Source: Colwellia sp. (GTDB taxonomy: Bacteria > Pseudomonadota > Gammaproteobacteria > Enterobacterales > Alteromonadaceae). From it: a DNA stretch of 10,101 nt. The stretch spans positions 1,673-11,773 of the forward strand of contig DPHE01000064.1 of assembly GCA_003521815.1 (NCBI GenBank), given 5' to 3'. Made by a program: the position numbers and the translations under genes. The number at the start of each line of letters is the position of its first letter. The first letter of the stretch is position 1. The notes under the pieces were generated by a model, which made no database searches, was not told where the DNA came from, and was given only the letters and a program-made list of their open reading frames with translations. Of the stretch, positions 1 through 6,485 are shown piece by piece.

Positions 1-1320
1 AATACGGCACAGCAAAATGCTAGAAATGCGAATGTACAACGCTTTATTGAATTCAAGTGTCAAAATACCAATGATATGAAAAATGCTTTTGGTCACTCAG
101 GTACAATTCTGTTTAACCCCCCTTATGGGGAGCGTATAGGTGAATTACCCGAGCTTATTGAAAACTTTGTTTTATTTGGTCAAAAACTTAAAAGCCAATT
201 TATCGATTGGCGCGTGGCGATATTAACAGCCAATGTTGAATTGCTTTCCATGCTTAAATTATCAAGCTTTAAACGTTATAAGTTTAAAAATGGCCCGTTA
301 GATTGCCAATTAGCACTATACAATGTCGATTCAAAACAGTTAGCAAAAGATGCAGTTAATCCTGAATCATCTTTTGCTGAGGAAGACAGTGCTTTTGCAA
401 ACCGCTTAAAGAAAAATGGTAAATCGTTAAAAGGGTGGCTTAAATCAAACCAGATAGATTGTTATCGTTTATACGATGCAGATATTCCAGAATACAATGT
501 TGCTATTGATATTTATGGTGATTATTTAGTTATTCAAGAATATGCAGCACCAAAAACGATTGATGAACAAAAAGCGACTAAACGTTTGCAAGAAGTACTT
601 TATTGGGCACCAAAAGTACTACAAGTACCAACAGATAAAGTGATTTTAAAAACGCGAGCTAAGCAAACAGGTAAGAATCAATATCAACGTGTTGATAAGT
701 CGAAACAATCGATCATAGTGAATGAACATGGTGCCTTGTTTAAAATTAACTTGTGGGACTACCTTGATACTGGCTTATTTTTGGATCACCGTAAAACGAG
801 ACAAATAGTCGCTAAAAAATCAAAAAATAAAAGTCTATTAAATTTGTTTGCTTATACTGGCTCTGTGTCAGTGCAAGCGGCTTTACATGGCGCAAGTTCA
901 ATAACAACAGTTGATATGTCTAATACTTACTTAAATTGGGCACAAGATAACTTTAATTTGAACAAGCTTAATGGCCATAAATATCAATTTATACAAGCTG
1001 ATTGTTTAGATTGGCTGAAAAAGAATACCACTGCTTTTGATATCATTTTTATTGATCCGCCAACTTTTTCTAACTCTAAACGTATGGAAGACAGTTTTGA
1101 TGTTCAACGTGATCATGTGGATTTAATCACCGATGCATTGAAATCCTTAGCGGATGGTGGAGAAATATTCTTCACTAATAATAAGCGAAATTTTAAAATG
1201 GATTTTGATGCAATGGAAGCGCTTGGTGTAAAAGCACAAGCAATGTCTGATATTACGCGCGATAAAGATTTTGCTCGTAATAAACATATTCATAATAGCT
1301 GGTCTATAACGAGAAAGTAG
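1..1320 (+). CDS. rlmL: 23S rRNA methyltransferase RlmL (RlmKL), 5'-truncated by the window edge
   Basis: The frame is open from base 1 and no start is visible, so this is the last 439 residues of a protein that is about 700 residues in E. coli; the THUMP domain and the start of the first methyltransferase domain lie outside. The family is bifunctional: the N-terminal part (RlmL) makes m2G2445 and the C-terminal part (RlmK) makes m7G2069 in 23S rRNA. In window numbering, NPPYGER at residues 39-45 is the catalytic motif IV of the RlmL half. LLNLFAYTGS at 279-288 is the SAM-binding motif I of the RlmK half, and DPPTFSNSK at 352-360 is its motif IV. Both halves therefore look intact where visible. 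A Met at base 76 lies inside the first methyltransferase fold and is not a credible start. The glutaredoxin-like gene follows after 36 bases, suggesting co-transcription. Identity is very secure; activity is inferred from the family. Confidence 0.96.
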   Translation, partial: NTAQQNARNANVQRFIEFKCQNTNDMKNAFGHSGTILFNPPYGERIGELPELIENFVLFGQKLKSQFIDWRVAILTANVELLSMLKLSSFKRYKFKNGPLDCQLALYNVDSKQLAKDAVNPESSFAEEDSAFANRLKKNGKSLKGWLKSNQIDCYRLYDADIPEYNVAIDIYGDYLVIQEYAAPKTIDEQKATKRLQEVLYWAPKVLQVPTDKVILKTRAKQTGKNQYQRVDKSKQSIIVNEHGALFKINLWDYLDTGLFLDHRKTRQIVAKKSKNKSLLNLFAYTGSVSVQAALHGASSITTVDMSNTYLNWAQDNFNLNKLNGHKYQFIQADCLDWLKKNTTAFDIIFIDPPTFSNSKRMEDSFDVQRDHVDLITDALKSLADGGEIFFTNNKRNFKMDFDAMEALGVKAQAMSDITRDKDFARNKHIHNSWSITRK

Positions 1321-1356
1321 GCATGATTCTAAAACTAAACACAGTGAATCTTTAGC

Positions 1357-1644
1357 ATGGTAACAAGTAGTATGATAACTAAAAAATTTATTTTATACGG
1401 TAGTGACGGTTGTCACTTATGTGAGCAAGCACTAGCACTTTGCTTAACCGTATTAACACATGAACAATTAAATGAAATAGATATTGTTGATCAGACAAAT
1501 GTTGCCCATGAGACTAAAACGTTAGTTGAGCTCTACGGTGTGCACATTCCTGTACTAGAAAAACTCGATGATACGCTTGGTGAGAATAAAAAACTATTTT
1601 GGCCTTTCACTGTAGAGCAAGTTGCCCAGTTAACAGAAAATTAA
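1357..1644 (+). CDS. glutaredoxin-like (DUF836 type) thioredoxin-fold protein
   Basis: A 95-residue protein with a thioredoxin-fold beginning: a short strand (FILYGSDG) leading into CHLC (Cys19, Cys22), the redox-active CxxC of the glutaredoxin-like DUF836 group. HIPVL near residues 63-67 supplies the cis-proline (Pro65), and the WPF near the C-terminus is typical of this small family. The length is normal. It probably acts as a cytoplasmic dithiol oxidoreductase, but its partner is unknown. The start is uncertain: ATG 1357 gives the longest form, while ATG 1372 (MITKKF...) begins immediately before the first strand and better resembles related proteins; neither has a clear Shine-Dalgarno sequence. 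It sits 36 bases after rlmL and 23 bases before uup, so it is likely the middle gene of one transcript. A direct link to rRNA methylation or Uup is not shown. Confidence 0.85.
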   Translation: MVTSSMITKKFILYGSDGCHLCEQALALCLTVLTHEQLNEIDIVDQTNVAHETKTLVELYGVHIPVLEKLDDTLGENKKLFWPFTVEQVAQLTEN

Positions 1645-1667
1645 TATAAAGCGAGTTTAAATAACCG

Positions 1668-3584
1668 ATGGAATTATTAAGAATAGCCAATGGCGAATTA
1701 GCCTTTGGCACCGATAAGATTTTAGATAAAGCAGATGTAAGTATACAAACAGGTGAGCGCATTTGTTTAGTGGGTCGTAATGGTGCAGGTAAGTCAACGT
1801 TAATGAAAGTCTTGATGGGCCTTCAAAACCTAGATGACGGTCAAATATTAAAATCGAGCACCATGTTAATGGCGATGCTAGAACAAGATCCACCAGAATC
1901 ATCCGATGTAAATGTATTTGATTATGTTGCCCAAGGGGTAAAAGAAAATGCTGATCTTATTAGTCGCTATCATCATTTAATTCACATCATTGGTGAAGAT
2001 CCAAGCGAGAGAAACCTTAATAAATTAGCGAATGTGCAAGATGAGTTAGAACAAGCGAATGCTTGGCAAGATGAGCAACGCATTGAACAAGTAATGAGTA
2101 CATTGTCGCTTGATGGTGATGCTAAAATTTCAGATTTATCTGGTGGTTGGTTGCGTAAAGTCGCATTGGCCAAATCGTTGGTGACTAATCCTGATATTTT
2201 ATTATTAGATGAGCCGACTAACCATTTAGATATCGCCAGTGTTTTATGGTTAGAAAAATTTCTAAAAGATTTTGCTGGGACCATTATTTTTATTAGCCAT
2301 GACAGAGCGTTTATTCGCGGCTTATCAACACGCATTTTAGATCTTGATCGCGGGCAATTAAAAAGTTATCCCGGTGATTATGATTTGTATATCGAGCAAA
2401 AGCAGCACGACTTACAAGTTGAAGAGCAACAAAATGCTTTATTTGATAAACGACTTGCTGAAGAAGAAGTTTGGATTCGTCAAGGAATAAAAGCGCGTCG
2501 TACCCGTAATGAAGGCAGGGTAAGATCGTTAGAAAAGTTACGCTTAGAGCGAACTGCTCGTCGTGAAGTGCGTAATCAAAGTACCATGAATATTACTCAG
2601 GGTGATCGTTCAGGTAAATTAGTATTTGAAGCACATGATGTTACCGTGGCTTTTGATGATAAAGTGATCATTGATAAACTTAATTTATTGATTACGCGTA
2701 ATGATCGCTTGGCCTTTATTGGCGCAAACGGTACTGGTAAATCGACGTTAATTAAGTTGATTATGGAAAAGCTTAAGCAGACCAGCGGTGAGATGCGATC
2801 AGGTGTGAATTTAGAAGTAGCTTACTTTGATCAACATCGTGAAGCCTTAGATTTAAACCTAACCGTGCAAGAAATTGTGGGCGAAGGTAAACAAGAAGTG
2901 ATGGTTAATGGCAGATCACGTCATGTATTAGGCTATTTGCAAGATTTTCTGTTTAGTCCTAAACGCGCACGCACCCCAGTAAAAGCCTTATCAGGTGGTG
3001 AAAAAAACCGTTTGTTATTGGCGCGATTATTTCTTCGCCCAAGTAACTTATTAATTCTCGATGAGCCCACCAATGATCTAGATATTGAAACGTTAGAGCT
3101 TCTAGAAGAAGTAGTTGCAAATTACTCAGGAACGGTTATTTTAGTTAGTCATGACCGTGATTTTGTTAATAATTGTGTGAATACTTGTTTATATTTTGAT
3201 GGTACGGGGCGTATTAATCAGATAGTGGGTGGTTATGACGATGTTGATAGCTATTTAGCGTTAAAAGAAGAGCAGCGCCACCAACAGTCCAATGCGGAAC
3301 AGAAAAGAGTTAGTCAGAAAAGTAAAACAGAGCCAGTAAAAAAACCAGCAGTAAAAGTGACGCAAAAGAAGCTCTCTTTTAAAGAAACTAAAGAACTCGC
3401 TGAGCTACCTGAAATAATAGATAGTCTAGAAAATAACATTGCTGAGTTACAAGAAAAAGTGAATCAACATGATTTTTTCAGCAAAGATGAACAATATACT
3501 AAAAATATATTGAACGAGCTAGGCGAAAACGAGTCAAAACTCGACCTTGTGTACACAAGATGGCAAGAGCTCGATGAGTTTTAA
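1668..3584 (+). CDS. uup: ABC-F ATPase Uup
   Basis: A soluble ABC-F protein of 638 residues with two ATPase domains and no membrane segments. Domain 1 has Walker A GRNGAGKST (36-44), signature LSGGWLRK (157-164) and Walker B ILLLDEPTNHLD (177-188). The charged linker (about 235-315, rich in Glu, Arg and Gln) is the ABC-F interdomain arm. Domain 2 has Walker A GANGTGKST (352-360), signature LSGGEKNR (441-448) and LLILDEPTNDLD (461-472). The LSGGWLRK form and a Lys/Glu-rich C-terminal coiled coil (about 565-636) identify Uup rather than EttA or YheS. Uup proteins associate with ribosomes and bind branched DNA through the C-terminal domain; loss raises precise excision of transposons in E. coli. 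All catalytic motifs, including both Walker B glutamates, are present. It is probably transcribed with rlmL and the glutaredoxin-like gene, as rlmL-uup are adjacent in E. coli. Confidence 0.96.
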   Translation: MELLRIANGELAFGTDKILDKADVSIQTGERICLVGRNGAGKSTLMKVLMGLQNLDDGQILKSSTMLMAMLEQDPPESSDVNVFDYVAQGVKENADLISRYHHLIHIIGEDPSERNLNKLANVQDELEQANAWQDEQRIEQVMSTLSLDGDAKISDLSGGWLRKVALAKSLVTNPDILLLDEPTNHLDIASVLWLEKFLKDFAGTIIFISHDRAFIRGLSTRILDLDRGQLKSYPGDYDLYIEQKQHDLQVEEQQNALFDKRLAEEEVWIRQGIKARRTRNEGRVRSLEKLRLERTARREVRNQSTMNITQGDRSGKLVFEAHDVTVAFDDKVIIDKLNLLITRNDRLAFIGANGTGKSTLIKLIMEKLKQTSGEMRSGVNLEVAYFDQHREALDLNLTVQEIVGEGKQEVMVNGRSRHVLGYLQDFLFSPKRARTPVKALSGGEKNRLLLARLFLRPSNLLILDEPTNDLDIETLELLEEVVANYSGTVILVSHDRDFVNNCVNTCLYFDGTGRINQIVGGYDDVDSYLALKEEQRHQQSNAEQKRVSQKSKTEPVKKPAVKVTQKKLSFKETKELAELPEIIDSLENNIAELQEKVNQHDFFSKDEQYTKNILNELGENESKLDLVYTRWQELDEF

Positions 3585-3593
3585 TAAATGTGA

Positions 3594-3611
3594 GTTGGAA
3601 TTTTATCCAAC
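3594..3611 (+). other. small inverted repeat between uup and the DUF3466 gene
   Basis: GTTGGA (3594-3599) and TCCAAC (3606-3611) form a perfect 6-bp stem around a 6-base AT loop, ten bases after the uup stop. It is followed by AATAATTTT rather than a clean T-run. It may be a weak terminator or an mRNA 3'-end structure for the rlmL-uup transcript. Just downstream, GATAAT (3625-3630) resembles a -10 hexamer for the DUF3466 gene, but I find no good -35 partner at normal spacing. Confidence 0.3.
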
Positions 3612-3654
3612 AATAATTTTATCCGATAATAAATAAAAAGAGTTAAGTAGTAAC

Positions 3655-5472
3655 ATGAGCAAGATAGTAAAAAATATAATCGCTTTAAGCGTTAGCAGTG
3701 CACTAAGCATAAGTTTTATTCAGAATGTAAATGCTGCTACTTACAAAATAACTAACACAGGTGCGGCGAGTAATCTAAAGTACACTTATGCTCAACACCA
3801 AAATACTTCTGGTGATATGGCGATATCAGGTACTAACCTTTATAATTTACCCGTTCAATTTCAGTACTTAAATGACGATGACTTTATTGAAATACGAAAT
3901 TATGCTTTTGTTCGCTATACAAGTGTGCGTGCACTAAATGATATTGAAGATTTTACTGCGTTAATCGCAGGAGACCCAACCGCTAATGATTTAGCTTGGG
4001 TGGTGCGCTGGTTACAAGATACTTCATCAGGGAAAGGACTTAATATTGAATATCAAAAAGTTGGTGATACACTTGCTATAACCACTATTGATGATGTTAC
4101 TGCTGATTTTAACTTGTGGGATGAGAATTTTTCGGGAACAGATGATCTGACTCGCTCAACCGTTGATATTGTTAGTGGTATTACGGATGGTGGGATATCC
4201 TATGGTACGGCTACAGCACCTTATTTACCTAGTGATATTTTTATTGATGAAGATGGAGGTGAGCATACATTTTGGTTAAGAGATCATGGTATTCGAGGTT
4301 TTTATTCTTATGATCAAGGTGCACAAGTGCACTCAGTTGAGCCTTTTCCATTAGAGAGTAATGGTACATACTACGGCGGTGGTGAATCTGCAGTTATAGA
4401 CGTTAATGAATCTGGAATAGCGGTTGGTTTTAGCAGTTATAAATTAACGCAAGGTTACAAAGAGTTAATTGAAAATGAGACGGGTGGTTGTGCAGACCCT
4501 GACATATTAATAAACTTACCTTTTGATGCTTGTGTTGCTCAAACCCAATTAAGCTCTTCCGTTGCGGCTTTTCATACCATGGCGTTCAAAGCGACATTAG
4601 ATCCCAATGGTAACGTTGTACCTGTAAAATTAGGATTATTAGTTGAGCCTCACGTAGATGATGAACGTGCGCATTCAAGTTATGCCTTAGCCGTTAATGC
4701 TAATGGTGTTGCGGTGGGTTATGCTAGTGGTTGGATTGATGAAACCGTTACAAGCCCATCGGCGGATCAAAGTAGTCTATATCAATATGCTGTTGTTTAT
4801 AAAAACGGCGAAGTGATTGACCTAACGGGTGATCACGCTGATAAAGGTGGCTCTCGTGCTTACGATATTAATGATGCCGGTATTGCGGTGGGGCATATTA
4901 CTACCATGATTGAGGGTAAAGTTGTGCAGAAGTTCTTTCATGTGGATACTACAGTGCCTACAGAAAACATAGCACTGGTATATCCTGCTGATTTCTTTTC
5001 TGGCTCAGACAGTACTGCTCGTGCAATAAATAATAATGGTTTAATCGTTGGTGAGGGAGAAATTGAAACTCATAATGAAAGTACGCAAAATCCGCGTAGA
5101 ACAGCTGCTTTTGTTTATGATATCAATAGTGAGATTTTTAGTAATTTGAATGACCTTATTCCCTGTTCAGATCGCTTAACATACGATATTCTTGAAGCTC
5201 GAGGTATTAATGATGCGGGTATGATTTCTGCTACCGCGATTGTAAAAGCTCCTCTTCGTGATGCTAAAGGTGATCCAATGTTAGATGAGGCTGATGTTGC
5301 TTTAACAGAAGATGTGGTTCGTGCTATTAGCCTTGAACTTATCTCTGATGATGGTGAAATATGTACTGCAGAGGAAGAGGGTGCAGTTATACGTCAAGGG
5401 GCCGGTTTTGGCTTTGGCTCATTGTTTGCGCTTATCTCACTATTTGGTTTACGTCGTCAATTGATGAAGTAA
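3655..5472 (+). CDS. exported DUF3466-type protein with HAF-like repeats and GlyGly-CTERM-like tail
   Basis: A 605-residue protein of unknown function. It starts with a Sec signal peptide: Lys-containing n-region, hydrophobic core at about 8-22, and a probable cleavage after VNA (residue 27). Five repeats of the HAF type, pattern (I/V)Nxx G(x)3 G, occur at 248-259 (DVNESGIAVG), 345-356 (AVNANGVAVG), 403-414 (DINDAGIAVG), 456-466 (AINNNGLIVG) and a degenerate one at 516-526 (GINDAGMISA). The tail at 582-605 is glycine-rich, then a short hydrophobic stretch, then RR. This resembles the GlyGly-CTERM sorting signals processed by rhombosortase, although it reads GAGFGFGS rather than a canonical GG motif. 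It is probably exported and anchored or secreted; which of these is inference. There are no catalytic motifs I recognise. It lies 70 bases after uup and is followed by a strong terminator, so it ends the plus-strand block. Confidence 0.85.
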   Translation: MSKIVKNIIALSVSSALSISFIQNVNAATYKITNTGAASNLKYTYAQHQNTSGDMAISGTNLYNLPVQFQYLNDDDFIEIRNYAFVRYTSVRALNDIEDFTALIAGDPTANDLAWVVRWLQDTSSGKGLNIEYQKVGDTLAITTIDDVTADFNLWDENFSGTDDLTRSTVDIVSGITDGGISYGTATAPYLPSDIFIDEDGGEHTFWLRDHGIRGFYSYDQGAQVHSVEPFPLESNGTYYGGGESAVIDVNESGIAVGFSSYKLTQGYKELIENETGGCADPDILINLPFDACVAQTQLSSSVAAFHTMAFKATLDPNGNVVPVKLGLLVEPHVDDERAHSSYALAVNANGVAVGYASGWIDETVTSPSADQSSLYQYAVVYKNGEVIDLTGDHADKGGSRAYDINDAGIAVGHITTMIEGKVVQKFFHVDTTVPTENIALVYPADFFSGSDSTARAINNNGLIVGEGEIETHNESTQNPRRTAAFVYDINSEIFSNLNDLIPCSDRLTYDILEARGINDAGMISATAIVKAPLRDAKGDPMLDEADVALTEDVVRAISLELISDDGEICTAEEEGAVIRQGAGFGFGSLFALISLFGLRRQLMK

Positions 5473-5497
5473 GCTTTTTCTTGAGTGTCTTATTATT

Positions 5498-5533
5498 AAA
5501 AAAGCACCTTTGAGCTATTCAAGGTGCTTTTTT
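5498..5533. terminator. strong intrinsic terminator, probably bidirectional
   Basis: A perfect 13-bp stem: AAAAAAGCACCTT (5498-5510) pairs with AAGGTGCTTTTTT (5521-5533) around the 10-base loop TGAGCTATTC. It lies 25 bases after the DUF3466 stop and continues into a further T-rich stretch (5536-5540). On the minus strand the A-run becomes a U-run after the same hairpin, so it can also stop transcripts running out of fabA, which is convergent and has no other obvious terminator. Confidence 0.88.
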
Positions 5534-5552
5534 AGTTTTTACGTGTCTTTGT

Positions 5553-5587
5553 TCCAATGGTTAAGTGGTTAACGTGAAACCATAGGA
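5553..5587. repeat. short imperfect inverted repeat (hairpin) of unknown role
   Basis: TCCAATGGTT (5553-5562) pairs with AACCATAGGA (5578-5587): 10-base arms with one A-A mismatch and a 15-base loop that itself contains GTTAAC. It has no T-run on either strand, so it is a poor terminator by itself. It lies between the bidirectional terminator and the REP-like element and may be an mRNA 3' structure of the fabA transcript or the remnant of another dispersed repeat. Confidence 0.4.
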
Positions 5588-5595
5588 CATATAAG

Positions 5596-5672
5596 CCTTG
5601 ACCCTTCGACAAGCTCAGGGCAAACGGGGAAGCTCCCTTCCGTTCATCCTGAGCCTGTCGAAGGGTCGAAGG
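5596..5672. repeat. REP-like/MITE-like long imperfect palindrome (CCTTCGACAAGCTCAGG type)
   Basis: The left arm ACCCTTCGACAAGCTCAGG (5601-5619) pairs with CCTGAGCCTGTCGAAGGGT (5648-5666), 18 of 19 positions matching (A5612 faces C5655). In the same register AACGG (5623-5627) pairs with CCGTT (5640-5644), and a small GGGA/TCCC hairpin can form at the tip. The outer part extends to CCTT (5596-5599) against AAGG (5669-5672) with one bulged base, because the right side carries an exact tandem duplication GTCGAAGG (5657-5664 and 5665-5672). It is visibly richer in G and C than its surroundings. Arms of this sequence are familiar from dispersed intergenic repeats in many proteobacterial genomes; that is recall, since other copies cannot be seen here. 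It begins 10 bases beyond the fabA stop, so it lies in the 3' untranslated part of the fabA mRNA. Confidence 0.8.
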
Positions 5673-5681
5673 AAGGGTTAA

Positions 5682-6203
5682 CTAGAACTTTGACGTGTCA
5701 GTAAATAAACCTACTTTTAAATCTTTCGCAGTGTATATTTCACGACCATCAACACTTACGCTACCATCGGCTAGGCCCATGTATAGTTTACGCTTAATAA
5801 CGCGTTTAAAGTCTATTTTAAACGTGACTTTTTTGGCGGTAGGTAAAATTTGTCCGGTAAATTTAACTTCACCCACACCTAACGCGCGGCCTCGACCTGG
5901 ACCGCCAGTCCATGCTAAGAAAAATCCAACTAACTGCCACATTGCATCTAGACCTAAACAACCTGGCATGACTGGGTCACCTTTAAAGTGACAATCAAAG
6001 AACCATAAATCTGGATTTATATCTAACTCAGCAATTATGCAACCTTTACCATTTTCGCCGCCTTCTTCGGTTATCGTTAGTATACGATCCATCATTAACA
6101 TGTTATCTGAAGGAAGCTGAGAGTTTCCTTCTCCAAACATTTCGCCAGTACCTGCTTTGATTAAATCTTCTTTACTATATGAATTCTGTTGTGCCATTGC
6201 CAT
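5682..6203 (-). CDS. fabA: 3-hydroxydecanoyl-[ACP] dehydratase/isomerase FabA
   Basis: A 173-residue hot-dog fold enzyme of normal family length. FabA dehydrates 3-hydroxyacyl-ACP and isomerises trans-2-decenoyl-ACP to cis-3-decenoyl-ACP, the branch point of anaerobic unsaturated fatty acid synthesis in the cytoplasm. The catalytic His72 lies in FDCHFKGDPVMPGCLG and Asp86 in the helix LGLDAMWQ; the GPGRGRALGVGEVKFTG segment that follows is typical of FabA rather than FabZ. The start at 6203 (MAMAQQ...) has a weak AGG 10 bases upstream; ATG 6197 (MAQQ...) is an equally possible start two codons later. It is transcribed alone, convergent to the DUF3466 gene, and divergent from the small basic gene. 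Its upstream region carries FabR-like and FadR-like sites. Adequate unsaturated fatty acid supply would matter in a cold marine bacterium, which is the lifestyle suggested by composition only. Confidence 0.97.
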   Translation of the reverse strand: MAMAQQNSYSKEDLIKAGTGEMFGEGNSQLPSDNMLMMDRILTITEEGGENGKGCIIAELDINPDLWFFDCHFKGDPVMPGCLGLDAMWQLVGFFLAWTGGPGRGRALGVGEVKFTGQILPTAKKVTFKIDFKRVIKRKLYMGLADGSVSVDGREIYTAKDLKVGLFTDTSKF

Positions 6204-6306
6204 AACTGTATTGCCTATTAAAAAGTAAGCGGATAAAAACTTTTTATTAAAAAAATCACCTAAATAGTGAACTAATAAAAATCATCTGATAAATATCTAC
6301 CGCGCT

Positions 6307-6335
6307 ACTTTAGCGAACAGTTGTACACTAAACAA
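6307..6335 (-). promoter_or_regulatory. predicted sigma-70 promoter of fabA
   Basis: Read on the minus strand, TTGTTT (6335-6330) and TAAAGT (6312-6307) form -35 and -10 elements with a 17-base spacer, each a four-of-six match or so to consensus. The implied transcription start near 6300 gives a leader of roughly 100 bases. Confidence is raised because the FabR-like palindrome fills the spacer and the FadR-like site then centres close to -40. Confidence 0.55.
6312..6329. promoter_or_regulatory. FabR-like operator in the fabA promoter
   Basis: Minus-strand AGTGTACAACTGTTCGCT is an 18-base imperfect palindrome (six of eight half-site pairs). It closely resembles the FabR site of E. coli fabA/fabB (AGCGTACAxxTGTTxGCT, from memory). 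It occupies the -35/-10 spacer, where bound repressor would block RNA polymerase. FabR is a TetR-family repressor that senses the unsaturated/saturated acyl balance. Confidence 0.65.
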
Positions 6336-6347
6336 CTCCGAACAGTG
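6331..6347. promoter_or_regulatory. FadR-like site overlapping the fabA -35 region
   Basis: Minus-strand CACTGTTCGGAGTTGTT agrees at 13 of 17 positions with the FadR-type sequence AACTGGTCGGACCTGTT as I remember it. It abuts the FabR-like palindrome in the same order and spacing recalled for E. coli fabA. Its centre (6339) is about 39-40 bases before the predicted start, the position where FadR activates E. coli fabA. Without a visible fadR gene this remains inference. Confidence 0.5.
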
Positions 6348-6410
6348 AAAAAGTTTACATTTAAACAATAAAAATTAAATTTTCTTTTGTAAGTATAGCT
6401 AAATAGCGTA

Positions 6411-6438
6411 TTGCAAAATTAAACGGGCAGAGTAACAT
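6411..6438 (+). promoter_or_regulatory. possible weak promoter of the small basic gene
   Basis: TTGCAA (6411-6416) and TAACAT (6433-6438) with a 16-base spacer are each about four of six matches to sigma-70 hexamers, 47 bases before the ATG at 6486. The rest of the 282-base divergent gap (6204-6485) is very AT-rich, with the fabA promoter and operators at 6307-6347 and nothing else I can name. Confidence 0.2.
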
Positions 6439-6485
6439 AGCCTTTAATAGCAAGTTGCCACTAGACTAGATGCATTGAGAATAAG

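Noticed and set aside
76..78. ATG that could be read as the start of a 414-residue protein
   Set aside because: The frame is open to base 1, and this Met lies inside the RlmL methyltransferase fold just before NPPYGER; the gene is simply cut by the window edge.
1657..2335. Two minus-strand open frames (81 and 117 codons) inside uup
   Set aside because: They lie opposite the first ATPase domain of uup, lack ribosome-binding sites and give no recognisable protein.
5601..5666. The long palindrome as an intrinsic terminator of fabA
   Set aside because: The stem is strong but no U-run follows it in the fabA direction; a dispersed REP-like repeat is a better description.
5695..5991. 98-codon open frame on the plus strand opposite fabA
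   Set aside because: Antisense to conserved fabA codons, low-complexity Pro/Arg-rich product without recognisable domain; a shadow of fabA.
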